A stretch of 8,721 nucleotides of DNA from an uncultured Bacteroidales bacterium. Its GTDB lineage: Bacteria > Bacteroidota > Bacteroidia > Bacteroidales > UBA3824. Below are positions 1 through 6,285 of this stretch, one piece after another. The position numbers and the translations under genes were made by a program. The stretch is from contig CALFIU010000014.1 of the NCBI GenBank assembly GCA_937877455.1, positions 1-8,721 of the forward strand. The letters are read 5' to 3'. The notes under the pieces are model-generated. The model had not been told where the DNA came from. It searched no databases and saw only the letters and a list, made by a program, of their open reading frames with translations. Each line of letters begins with the position of its first letter. Position 1 is the stretch's first letter.

Positions 1-3
1 CAA

Positions 4-55
4 GGTAAAAAATATTTTTTTATCGAAAAAATTTTAGACTTTCGGAATTGAGGTT
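4..55. repeat. Left arm of a perfect 52-bp terminal inverted repeat
   Basis: This arm is the exact reverse complement of 8670-8721. The match stops at 56 (A here; the partner would require G). It holds the last codons and TAA stop of the minus-strand gene at 34-441, followed by an almost pure A/T palindrome at the outer edge. It could be a multicopy repeat at which the assembly ended, the arms of an invertible segment, or true element ends. Whether it extends outward past the window cannot be seen. Confidence 0.9.
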
Positions 56-441
56 AATCTAAATTTTTTCCCCTCTTTTATCCATACTTCGCTGATGTTT
101 GCGTTCAACTCCTCGATTCTCTTGTAAATACGTGAAAGAATGTATGAATCAGGCAGCATTGGAGATTCTATTACAACCTTGTCTGATTGCTCTAAACCGT
201 GTTTAAGCATATTTCTTAATGCGTTTTTGGGATTGTCCGTTGTATATCCTTCGTGTTCGTAGAAGTTGCCATCGATCCATAGGTCGGGGTTTTTGCTCCA
301 ATATTCAGTGCCTTTTAATACAGCATACACCTCTTGGTAATCTTTGCATTGGGGGGTATTGAACCTTGTGGGGATCAATACGTGTTTGCCCTGTTTCGCA
401 AAAAAGTCAGCAGTTTCCGTTTTCCTCCCTATCTTTTTCAA
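34..441 (-). CDS. BECR-like (CdiA_C / phage-associated) nuclease-domain protein, probably N-terminally truncated
   Basis: A 135-residue protein. The core is NPDLWIDG (residues 51-58), FYEHEGY (60-66), then a helix from about 73 to 85 and a strand KVVIE (88-92), ending in EVWIKEGKKFRL (118-129). This order (PDxxIDGxFYExEG, NALRNMLKHGL, VVI, EVWI) matches what I remember of the BECR-fold, RNase-like domains at the C-termini of Bacteroidetes phage and plasmid proteins, related to CdiA C-terminal tRNases. RNA cleavage is therefore a family-level inference. The only start is TTG at 441, with an in-frame TAA six bases upstream. That start falls inside the 27-bp direct repeat, directly at the domain boundary, so the ORF may be the severed C-terminal piece of a larger polyvalent protein. 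Its stop lies in the terminal inverted repeat. No promoter was recognised upstream. Confidence 0.72.
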   Translation of the reverse strand: MKKIGRKTETADFFAKQGKHVLIPTRFNTPQCKDYQEVYAVLKGTEYWSKNPDLWIDGNFYEHEGYTTDNPKNALRNMLKHGLEQSDKVVIESPMLPDSYILSRIYKRIEELNANISEVWIKEGKKFRLTSIPKV

Positions 442-450
442 CCCTTAAAA
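424..450 (+). repeat. 27-bp direct repeat, copy 1
   Basis: Identical to 678-704 (cctccctatctttttcaacc and seven further bases). On the minus strand it supplies the TTG start and first codons (L/M-K-K-I-G-R) of the BECR-like gene. The two copies bracket a fragment of a membrane-protein gene, which suggests insertion or recombination at this sequence. Confidence 0.9.
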
Positions 451-669
451 CCACAAGAGAAAGGCTTTGTCCGTGCCTTTTTTGTCAAGGGTGGTGATGC
501 TATCGATGCTTATTTAAGCACCGAGGGTAAGGAATACATCACCGAAAATCCAAAACTACGTAACCCTTTGAATAAGGAATTAATCAGCATTATAGCAAGT
601 GTTATCGCAGCTATTTCCGCCTTGCTTGCTTTGTTTCTTTGCTACTTCATTTATATAAAAATTCCTTAA
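451..669 (+). pseudogene. Small single-pass membrane protein, 5'-truncated fragment
   Basis: The reading frame encodes about 72 residues: a soluble stretch with DAIDAYLSTEGKEYI and LRNPLNKE, followed by a hydrophobic helix (SIIASVIAAISALLALF and onward) and a short IYIKIP tail before TAA. No ATG, GTG or TTG exists in frame between the repeat and the membrane segment (the first is TTG at 565). The frame remains open upstream only by reading antisense through the neighbouring minus-strand gene (GTG at 382, TTG at 334). The simplest reading is a gene fragment that lost its start when joined at the 27-bp repeat. The conserved-looking block before the helix resembles small Bacteroidetes phage/plasmid membrane proteins of unknown function. 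A frameshift near the start, or a non-canonical start, is the alternative. Confidence 0.55.
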
Positions 670-677
670 TTGTTTTC

Positions 678-704
678 CCTCCCTATCTTTTTCAACCCTT
701 AAAA
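678..704 (+). repeat. 27-bp direct repeat, copy 2
   Basis: Exact copy of 424-450, lying eight bases after the stop of the membrane-protein fragment. Read on the minus strand, this copy runs into a stop after nine codons, so it does not begin a gene as copy 1 does. Confidence 0.9.
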
Positions 705-730
705 CAAGAATTTTTGCTTAAAAAGATAGG
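682..730 (+). promoter_or_regulatory. 11-bp stem hairpin in the leader of the methyltransferase gene
   Basis: CCTATCTTTTT at 682-692 pairs perfectly with AAAAAGATAGG at 720-730 across a 27-base loop. The left arm is part of the 27-bp direct repeat, so the right arm is a third, inverted partial copy. It ends 26 bases before the methyltransferase start. It could be a weak terminator or leader structure, or merely a trace of repeat rearrangement; no T-run follows it. Confidence 0.45.
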
Positions 731-756
731 TGTAAGCATCTAGAATGATGTAGAGA

Positions 757-1368
757 ATGACGAAGATAATTGTTAATATGAGCGAATCAAAACGGAAATA
801 TGCACATTCAATCGTAGGGCATAGTCCTATTGACGGCATACGACAAAATGAAGATTTCTACACCACAGGCGACAACGCAATTTCTTCATTAGAAGACGTT
901 TACACACTACCCCAAAAAATTTGGGAATGTGCTTGTGGTAACGGTCGTTTGTCGGAGCAACTAATAGAAAACGGACATCAAGTATATAGTACCGAACTCT
1001 TTAAACGAGGTTACGGCAAACAAGGTGTTGACTTTTTGAAACAAAAGAAAATGCCCAAAAGCATTGATTGCATTGTTACCAATCCGCCATATTCGCAAGC
1101 CGTTGAGTTCTGTTTGCACGCATTAGACCTTGTGTCGAAAAAAAAAGGTGTAGTGGCGATGTTGCTGAAACTTACTTTTTTGGAAAGTCAGAATCGCTTT
1201 AACAATCTTTTTGCCGATAAGCCAATGACTTACGTATTTCCTTTTGTTAGTCGTCTATCGTGTTACAAAAACGATGACCGCAGCAAAAATAATGCTCTAA
1301 TGCCGTTTGCGTGGTTTGTGTGGGACAATTCAGTAAAAAACGATGCTCCCGAAATTTATTGGATATGA
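757..1368 (+). CDS. DNA adenine-N6 methyltransferase (orphan, phage type, NPPY)
   Basis: A 203-residue class I SAM-dependent methyltransferase. The AdoMet-binding motif I is ECACGNG (residues 57-63). The catalytic motif IV is TNPPY (108-112), the N/DPPY form used for exocyclic amino methylation, mostly N6-adenine. An upstream EDFYTT (32-38) matches the FYTP-like segment of phage methyltransferases, and the C-terminal FAWFVWD (184-190) is also family-like. There is no target-recognition domain of type I/III size and no restriction enzyme nearby, so it is probably a solitary phage or plasmid enzyme that protects the element or modifies host DNA. The start is ATG at 757; ATG at 778 (MSESKRKY) is an alternative. 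Just upstream lies ATG-ATG-TAG in the same frame. It is the first gene of the plus-strand run and overlaps the next ORF by 26 bases. Confidence 0.88.
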   Translation: MTKIIVNMSESKRKYAHSIVGHSPIDGIRQNEDFYTTGDNAISSLEDVYTLPQKIWECACGNGRLSEQLIENGHQVYSTELFKRGYGKQGVDFLKQKKMPKSIDCIVTNPPYSQAVEFCLHALDLVSKKKGVVAMLLKLTFLESQNRFNNLFADKPMTYVFPFVSRLSCYKNDDRSKNNALMPFAWFVWDNSVKNDAPEIYWI

Positions 1369-1480
1369 AACAAAAAATCCTGACGGCACTTTTGAACTCG
1401 TTATAACTATTGACGAATCCACAAAAACGCTGTCAGGAAAAAGTTTTCGGATAAAAAACCAATCTTGTCGTATGTCCTAA
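1343..1480 (+). CDS. Small hypothetical protein overlapping the methyltransferase 3' end
   Basis: A 45-codon ORF, ATG to TAA, that begins inside the last 26 bases of the methyltransferase gene in another frame. The product (MLPKFIGYE, then NPDGTFELVITID, then TLSGKSFRIK) alternates polar and hydrophobic residues, as a small beta-sheet protein would, and contains a typical NPDGT turn. Termination-reinitiation coupling to the upstream gene is plausible. I do not recognise the family. It explains most of the otherwise empty DNA after the methyltransferase, and its composition looks protein-like rather than random, but an ORF this short could still be chance. Confidence 0.5.
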   Translation: MLPKFIGYETKNPDGTFELVITIDESTKTLSGKSFRIKNQSCRMS

Positions 1481-1520
1481 AAATCCTACGTCTTTACGTC
1501 CTAAACGGGGAAAGGATTTT
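1480..1520 (+). terminator. Weak hairpin after the 45-codon ORF
   Basis: AAAATCCT at 1480-1487 pairs with AGGATTTT at 1513-1520 over a 25-base loop, immediately after the ORF stop. The stem is AT-rich and the T-run is short, so this is at best a weak terminator or a structured spacer. Confidence 0.25.
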
Positions 1521-1555
1521 ACATTTATCCTAATATCGTCCAGCGATACTATGTG

Positions 1556-1585
1556 CAAAGTTATAAACTTTATTGTTAATAACAA
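1556..1585 (-). promoter_or_regulatory. Predicted Bacteroidetes promoter, antisense to the gene run
   Basis: On the minus strand there is TTG (1583-1585), a 19-base spacer, then TAACTTTG (1556-1563), matching the -33 TTG / -7 TAnnTTTG pattern. It would transcribe towards lower coordinates, through the 45-codon ORF and into the methyltransferase in antisense. Part of the match comes from a palindrome (AAAGTT, ATA, AACTTT at 1557-1571), and no minus-strand gene follows convincingly. A regulatory antisense RNA or a chance match in AT-rich DNA are both open. Confidence 0.3.
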
Positions 1586-1626
1586 AAAAAAATTAAAACC
1601 AAAAATTAAAATGGAACAAGAAAAAA

Positions 1627-1905
1627 ATGAAATCAACCGACTACAAACCGTTTTGCATAAAACCGCACTTAGGACAATGCGAAATTAAAAATTGTTTTTT
1701 ACCGTGCAAACATCTTAAACTTATGACACAGAAACAAATAGAAAAAAACGCAATGGACATTGCACAAATATTCGCAAAAGATAATAAAGATGAAGATTAT
1801 CAGCGCATTATAGATATTGCAATGGCTGCACAAAGATTTGTACTTAACCAAATTGGTGTCAGTATTTGGAATCTTAAAAGCATAGAAAATAATGAAACAA
1901 AATAA
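1627..1905 (+). CDS. Small hypothetical protein with N-terminal cysteine cluster
   Basis: A 92-residue protein I do not recognise. The N-terminus carries four cysteines (residues 10, 18, 23 and 27), close enough to bind a metal such as zinc. The rest is predicted helical and acidic/lysine-rich (AKDNKDEDYQRIIDIAMAAQ). The start is ATG at 1627, after an A-rich stretch typical of Bacteroidetes leaders. A 25-codon ORF starting at 1611 overlaps the start in another frame and is less convincing. The stop overlaps the next gene's start by 14 bases, so the two are probably co-translated. By position (after a methyltransferase, before a polyvalent-type protein) it is likely a phage or conjugative-element accessory gene. 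Confidence 0.65.
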   Translation: MKSTDYKPFCIKPHLGQCEIKNCFLPCKHLKLMTQKQIEKNAMDIAQIFAKDNKDEDYQRIIDIAMAAQRFVLNQIGVSIWNLKSIENNETK

Positions 1906-2131
1906 GGATATAATCATAACTATAAAAAAGAAAGACGTTAGACGTTCTCTGAACTCCTGTCAGAATGAACACGGGCAAATATTGTGTGCCTTTGATAATC
2001 GCCTACGGTATGCAACTGCAATCACACGTAGGTCTAACCACCTTTCGGGTGCAAAGTTAGAAAATTTTGACGAACTAAAAAACAAAATAAACGAAAAAAT
2101 AACAAAATGGAAAAAAAACAAAAAATCTTAA
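1892..2131 (+). CDS. Small lysine-rich hypothetical protein
   Basis: A 79-residue basic protein of unknown family. Residues 1-13 are mostly Ile/Lys; the middle holds CQNEHGQILCAFDNRLRYATA (two cysteines nine apart), and the C-terminus is a charged helix rich in Lys and Asn. The high positive charge would suit nucleic-acid contact, but no recognised domain is visible. It starts 14 bases before the previous gene ends and stops 13 bases before the next begins, so it sits in the same operon. Confidence 0.6.
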   Translation: MKQNKDIIITIKKKDVRRSLNSCQNEHGQILCAFDNRLRYATAITRRSNHLSGAKLENFDELKNKINEKITKWKKNKKS

Positions 2132-2144
2132 TGTAAAGGATTTT

Positions 2145-3677
2145 ATGCTTTTTGTTGCACTTGAATTGCGGTTACGTGCAAGTGAGAAAAACAACAACAA
2201 GTTTAGTTACTACTTAACCGTGTACGAAAACAAGGACGGCTTCACGCTCCGTATTAGCGACCATCATTTCAACGCCCGAACATCAGAAAAAACAAACGAC
2301 AAATACACTACATCGGTTACTTTTTCAAACGAAAATCCCGAAGTTTGGGACTATTTTAAGACAGCCCCAAATGTAAAGGCGATTGAATATGTCTATTACG
2401 AAGATAAAGTAACCAAAGATGACCTTATTAGCATTGCAGAAGATATAATTGATTTCGTTGAAACAGGCAAATTTACGCCATCGGTAAAGCCAAATGAGAT
2501 TAACGAATCACCAAAACCAACAGGCAACAATCTTTCGGGAGGTCTTTATACAAATAAAACCATTGATAGCATCGAAGAGCGAATCAAAAGCGATGATTCA
2601 ACGGTAAAAGATATGTCCATATTAGATATAATTTCCAAATACAACTGCTATATAACCCAATACCCCAAAAAAGGCGGTGTCGGTTATGAACTTACATTTT
2701 TATATTATTACGAAAAGGATGGCAAAAAATACTGGGAACGTGTTTCAAATTTTGCTATTACTCAAAATGTTTACCGTACTTTGAAAAATATTCACAAAGT
2801 ACAGACTAATCCGGTTGCGGAAGTGCTATGGCAATATTGGGTTAAGGAATTTGACCGTGTTAAATACTCTTTTTATTACGATGATGCCAAATATTGTTAT
2901 TTGGTGTATAATATTATGGGATATTGGCAAGATAAATTGCTAAAATTCGACAAAAACCACCCTCACGTATTACACAAATACACACGTAAGACCACAGCCG
3001 AAGAATATATCAACGATATTAACACCTACGATGCATTAATAAAACATTCTGCATTGCAAAAACTTGAATTGCAATTGCTTGAAGAAGAAAAAGGGGCGGA
3101 AACACCGTTGACAATAGAATTAAAAAAAAGGATAAATGAATTACAGAATAGACTTTCAAACAGAATATCAAATCGTCCTCGTTTGTTTATAAATAAACAA
3201 GCATATCAACGGTGGGCGTCTTATACAAGAAAAATACAAAAACAACTTGATAAGTATAAAAGTCTATTATTTGTAGAGGAGAAAAAAGGACTTAAAGGCA
3301 TTGATAATTGGAATGTTACGGAGTTGAATGGAATAAATTTTGACGATAACCAAAAAAATCCCATTTATAATTTTGTACCTTCATTAAATAATGCTATATT
3401 TGTGGGAGATTGGAACGCAAAAGCGTACAACGAATTATGTAAAATTTCAAATTTAATTAAAGATGAAACCATACATTATGAACGACTACGAGAAGAAAGA
3501 TTTGGAGGAGAAAATGGCTCTGATAGAATCAGGCGCAGTATCATTCAAATCTTGGGAGGAAGTAGATGCGCAAATAGAACTTTTCAAACAAGCGGAGAGA
3601 GAGTATCAAGCAAGTTTGAAAGAGAAACAAGAATAGTTAAAGCCTTTGCAGAATATCGATATAGAAAAAGCCGCTGA
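2145..3677 (+). CDS. Large polyvalent-type protein with N-terminal LPD-like domain and coiled coil
   Basis: A 510-codon ORF starting at ATG 2145 behind AAGGA (2136-2140), a good ribosome site. Residues about 18-110 (KFSYYLTVYEN, FTLRISDHH, TTSVTF, EYVYYEDKVTKDDL, VETGKF) align by eye with the domain in the gene at 3646-4198. They resemble the large polyvalent protein-associated (LPD) domains of Bacteroidetes phage and conjugative-element proteins. A low-complexity linker follows (110-135), then an aromatic-rich region with repeated YYY/FYY patches (165-270), then a charged helical or coiled-coil part (about 295-380). The last 70 or so codons (after about 3466) become Arg/Ser/Gly-rich while another frame over the same DNA encodes a cleaner protein. 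The natural stop was therefore probably near 3458-3466 and has been passed by a small indel. Exact function unknown. Confidence 0.7.
   Translation: MLFVALELRLRASEKNNNKFSYYLTVYENKDGFTLRISDHHFNARTSEKTNDKYTTSVTFSNENPEVWDYFKTAPNVKAIEYVYYEDKVTKDDLISIAEDIIDFVETGKFTPSVKPNEINESPKPTGNNLSGGLYTNKTIDSIEERIKSDDSTVKDMSILDIISKYNCYITQYPKKGGVGYELTFLYYYEKDGKKYWERVSNFAITQNVYRTLKNIHKVQTNPVAEVLWQYWVKEFDRVKYSFYYDDAKYCYLVYNIMGYWQDKLLKFDKNHPHVLHKYTRKTTAEEYINDINTYDALIKHSALQKLELQLLEEEKGAETPLTIELKKRINELQNRLSNRISNRPRLFINKQAYQRWASYTRKIQKQLDKYKSLLFVEEKKGLKGIDNWNVTELNGINFDDNQKNPIYNFVPSLNNAIFVGDWNAKAYNELCKISNLIKDETIHYERLREERFGGENGSDRIRRSIIQILGGSRCANRTFQTSGERVSSKFERETRIVKAFAEYRYRKSR
3463..3636 (+). CDS. Small acidic helical protein, possibly antitoxin-like
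   Basis: A 57-codon ORF (ATG 3463; alternative ATG 3478, giving 52 residues) ending at TAG 3634-3636. The product is strongly helical and charged, with the segment ALIESGAVSFKSWEEVDAQI. An 'S/G...F.SWEEV.A.I' segment is typical of short antitoxin-like proteins, but no toxin partner follows. It lies in a different frame from the tail of the 510-codon ORF and looks more protein-like than that tail. It is in the same frame as the following ORF, separated from it only by the TAG and three codons, so the two may be one gene interrupted by an amber codon. An in-frame TAA at 3457-3459 precedes its first ATG. Confidence 0.5.
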   Translation: MKPYIMNDYEKKDLEEKMALIESGAVSFKSWEEVDAQIELFKQAEREYQASLKEKQE

Positions 3678-4198
3678 TAATGCGGCTTTGGATAATTCTC
3701 ATCTGCAATATGCCGAAGTAAAGAACCGAAAACATATCTCCGAAAATTCTTGTTCGTTGCGTTTAGGTACTTCTAACGGTGCTGCTCCAACGGTCAACGA
3801 CATTGCAAAAATAGAAAAAAATACTCAATCTGCAAAAAAAAATATAAAGTCTTTTTTTAACGGAGATTTTAAAGAAAAATTAATAGGTAAGGCTTGGCGT
3901 AATGTAGAAAATTGGTTTAGAAAATTGCTAAAAATGAACTATAAAGGTCAAAGCAATTACAACTTCTATAATACCCCCAAGGGCGTAATGGATTTTCGTA
4001 TTGCTAACCATAATGCTAACCCTAACAACTTCAAAAAACACGGTGGCGATGTCAATATTAGCGTTTATGTTGCTCTTTTTGAGTTGGAATTTCCAACCGC
4101 TGATGTAGATTATACAGAGTATCGTTACTCAAAAGAGGATTACGAAGCACATACAGACGAAATTATAAACGCTATAATTCGTGGATTTGAACACGCAC
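3646..4198 (+). pseudogene. LPD-domain polyvalent-type protein, 3'-truncated by the insertion sequence
   Basis: The frame opens after the TAG at 3634; the first possible start is TTG at 3646, which is weak. Host-type sequence runs for 184 codons before the IS end at 4199. The ORF then continues artificially through IS sequence to a TGA at 4288-4290. A helical segment (FFNGDFKEKLIGKAWRNVE, residues 70-88) precedes the domain NFYNTPKGVMDFRIANH, VNISVYV, DYTEYRYSKEDY, AIIRGFEHAL (105-185). These blocks match the N-terminal domain of the 510-codon protein in order and spacing (RISDHH/RIANHN, EYVYYE/EYRYSK). The gene lacks both a good start and its own end, so it is probably dead. If the TAG is read through or is an error, the gene would begin at 3463. 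Confidence 0.6.
3667..3689 (-). terminator. Compact GC-rich hairpin with terminator form on the minus strand
   Basis: AAAGCCGC (3667-3674) pairs perfectly with GCGGCTTT (3682-3689) over a 7-base loop. Read on the minus strand the stem is followed by a T-rich tail, the form of an intrinsic terminator. The TGA that ends the 510-codon ORF lies in the loop. The hairpin also lies inside the next ORF, encoding KAADNAAL, so it may be a coincidence of Ala codons. In such AT-rich surroundings it still stands out. Confidence 0.4.
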
Positions 4199-4214
4199 TT
4201 AACCCGACTTCATT
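4199..4214 (+). repeat. IS left terminal inverted repeat
   Basis: Matches 6286-6301 in inverse orientation at 15 of 16 positions (G versus A at position 8). It contains the transposase stop codon (TAA on the minus strand). Confidence 0.8.
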
Positions 4215-6143
4215 TCTAATAGATTGCAATTATCTGTATCACAATTTTTTGCGTTTTTGGAATTGTAAATTTGTGAAGTACAGACTTTGAATTTTCTGAA
4301 CGGTGTTGGACGGTAACCCAAACGCTTGTAAATTTCTTTCGCGGCATCTGTCGGAGTGCTGCAAATCCTCATTTCGACCTTTTCGCCCAAGGCGTTGACG
4401 GCCTCGGACGTTACGGCCTTCTGCGTTGACATGACGCGCTTTATCTCCTTCCAGTAACGTGTGTCGTCGTGCTGTTTCAACTTATGGCGGATAGTGTTGA
4501 CTATCCAGTACGAAAGTAACCCCAAAAACAAATGCGCCTTTGTGCTGTCATCGTTTTGATGGTAAATCGGCCGGAAGTGCAAGTCGTCTTCAACTGCCTG
4601 AAAGTACATTCTATCTCCTTGATTATGTTGTAGTAAGACCACACGGTCTGTTCTGCGAACTCGTGGACGTCGGTACGCAGATAGTATGTGCCGACACCAC
4701 TGTCAACACCATCGGGTATCGCAACACGCCACGACATCCCGCCCATGTTGTTGGGATTGGCTTTATCTTTCTCATATTCAATCAGATAATAACGTGATAT
4801 GGACGGATAACCGCCTTTGAGCCTGCCTATCCGCTCGACCACTTTCTCATATTGTTTTGTGCCGTTCTTTTTGCTGAGGGAGTCCTTTATTTTTTGCAGG
4901 CCGTCTTCAAAACGTTTCTTGAACTGACGGTTCATCGAACTCTCTTTCAAGGCTTTGGCGGGTGAATCTATTTTCAGGTAATAGTCGCCATTGACTTCGG
5001 ATTTGACCTCGGAAAGTTTGATTTCCTGATTGTTAGTATCAAAGACAGAGACGCTTTTGCCCGTTGACTTTATCTGTTTTTCAGTGAGGTTGCGCCGGCT
5101 TACGCACAGATAATGGTAGCCTTTCGCCTTGACAATCTTGAGGTTCTCTTCCGTCGTGATTCCAGCGTCGAAAACAAGGAGTGCGTTTTTCTGTCCCGTC
5201 CTCAAAACGAGTTTTTCGACCATGCCGGGAAGCGCGTCGGGGTCGGCTGTGTTGCCATCCAAAATCTCTGAGTATCTGATAAATCCGGCTTTGTTGATGC
5301 AAAGGGCGAGGACGATGATTTTGCAGTCGGTACGTTTCTCTTTGCTGCGCCCGAACTTCGCGATGGACGATTTCGTCTTGCGCCCCTCGAAATAAAAGTT
5401 GGTCAAGTCGAAAAGTATCAGCGTGTCCGACAGGCTAAACAAATTGTCTGTTACAGCGCACAAATATTTTCGATTTTGTCCTTTATCTCGTACAATGACG
5501 GTGCCACCTTGTAGAGTGCAGACAATGACGGATATGTCTAATTTTCAAAGCCCAACAATTCGCAGACGGCTGAATTTTCTTTCATGTACGCAAGGGAGTT
5601 CAACTCTGACGGCTGATATACTGTTCTGATTATCAGGTGGGCGATGGCGGTTCTGATGCTTTTGTCGTCCCAGCCCTCTTGACGCAGAAAATCTTCCATG
5701 CCGAGTTCCCTAAGTGCTTGAAGACAAATCCATTCCGTCCCGACATCGCGTGCATCTTTGTGTTTGATGCTGTCCGAATCCACCATTTTGGACGCTTTTT
5801 TTTCCAATGCCTTGATTGCCTTGTCAACGATGTCAAGTCGCTTTCCCTTTACAATCTGCGCCCAATATTGCTGAATATAAGCGTTGACATTTGCGGGCAA
5901 AGGCTCGTCTATGTCTTTGAAAAGTTCTTGATTTTCAGACTTTTGTCGATTATAAAGTGAAGTGAGACCTTTTGCTACGAGTTGAAGTTCGTCGAAAGAA
6001 AGTTCTTGCATCTGAAAGCCTGTGGTGAGGATAGTACGATTCCTGACCGTTCCTGTCGTGTCTCGGAACGATTCTTTCAGGCAGCAATACCTTTCGTAGT
6101 CGCCACTCTTTGGATTGAGTCTATGTAGCACTTGAAAATACAT
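4199..6143 (-). pseudogene. IS1634-family (IS4-superfamily DDE) transposase, degenerate
   Basis: Three reading-frame pieces together give a transposase of about 648 residues. The N-terminal piece (6143 down to 5538) opens with MYFQV, YERYCCLKESFRD and VRNRTIL, typical of IS1634. It ends at an in-frame TAG (5538-5540), yet the same frame continues with good family sequence (TYPSLSALYKVAPSLYE). One missing base near 5465-5472 shifts into the second piece, which carries the catalytic residues: D in LFDLTNFYFEG, D in LVFDAG, and E in the IS4 signature YNIIKEIECTFRQLK (Y-x6-E-x6-K). A second missing base near 4585 shifts into the C-terminal piece (LHFRPIYHQNDD onward, ending in the left IS end). 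One nonsense and two frameshift lesions mean no active transposase is made, unless they are sequence errors. Confidence 0.88.
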
Positions 6144-6285
6144 ACCGCCGCAAATATAAACATAATTTTTAACCCAGTTGTGAAGTACAAAATATTTTCA
6201 AAAATCCTAAATGCTGATTGTCAAGTGTTTAACTTTTTTGCAAGTAAAGTATAATTGGTTAAATTATAAGAAAAAATTATTTTTT
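6144..6285. other. IS non-coding region upstream of the transposase
   Basis: AT-rich DNA between the transposase start and the right IS end. It holds the -7 box above and several TTAACCC/GGTTAA-like segments (for example near 6169 and 6257) that resemble the outer bases of the terminal repeat and could be subterminal transposase-binding sites. No ORF of note. Confidence 0.4.
6151..6158 (-). promoter_or_regulatory. Predicted -7 box of the transposase promoter
   Basis: TATATTTG on the minus strand, eight bases upstream of the transposase ATG, matches the Bacteroidetes -7 TAnnTTTG. No TTG sits at the ideal 19-base distance, so the -33 element is poor. The transcript leader would be very short, as is common for IS genes. 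Confidence 0.4.

Noticed and set aside
334..450. Plus-strand upstream extension (TTG 334, GTG 382) of the membrane-protein fragment
   Set aside because: It is antisense to the better supported BECR-like gene and its sequence is unlike the rest of the fragment, so it was not used as the gene start.
1433..1636. Minus-strand 67-codon ORF with a hydrophobic N-terminus
   Set aside because: It is antisense to AT-rich leader DNA and the 45-codon ORF. Its hydrophobicity comes from A-runs read as Phe/Ile/Leu on the other strand, and it begins upstream of the only candidate promoter.
1611..1688. 25-codon ORF starting ATG 1611
   Set aside because: It overlaps the 92-residue gene's start in another frame, is very short and shows no family-like sequence. 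It may at most be a leader peptide.
4540..5960. Several plus-strand ORFs across the insertion sequence
   Set aside because: They are antisense shadows of the transposase, which has clear DDE family motifs on the minus strand.
4271..6189. 12-bp direct repeat TTGTGAAGTACA at 4271-4282 and 6178-6189, a possible target duplication
   Set aside because: Both copies lie inside the element defined by better inverted ends, the left one within transposase coding sequence. A 12-bp match is expected by chance in a window of this size and composition.
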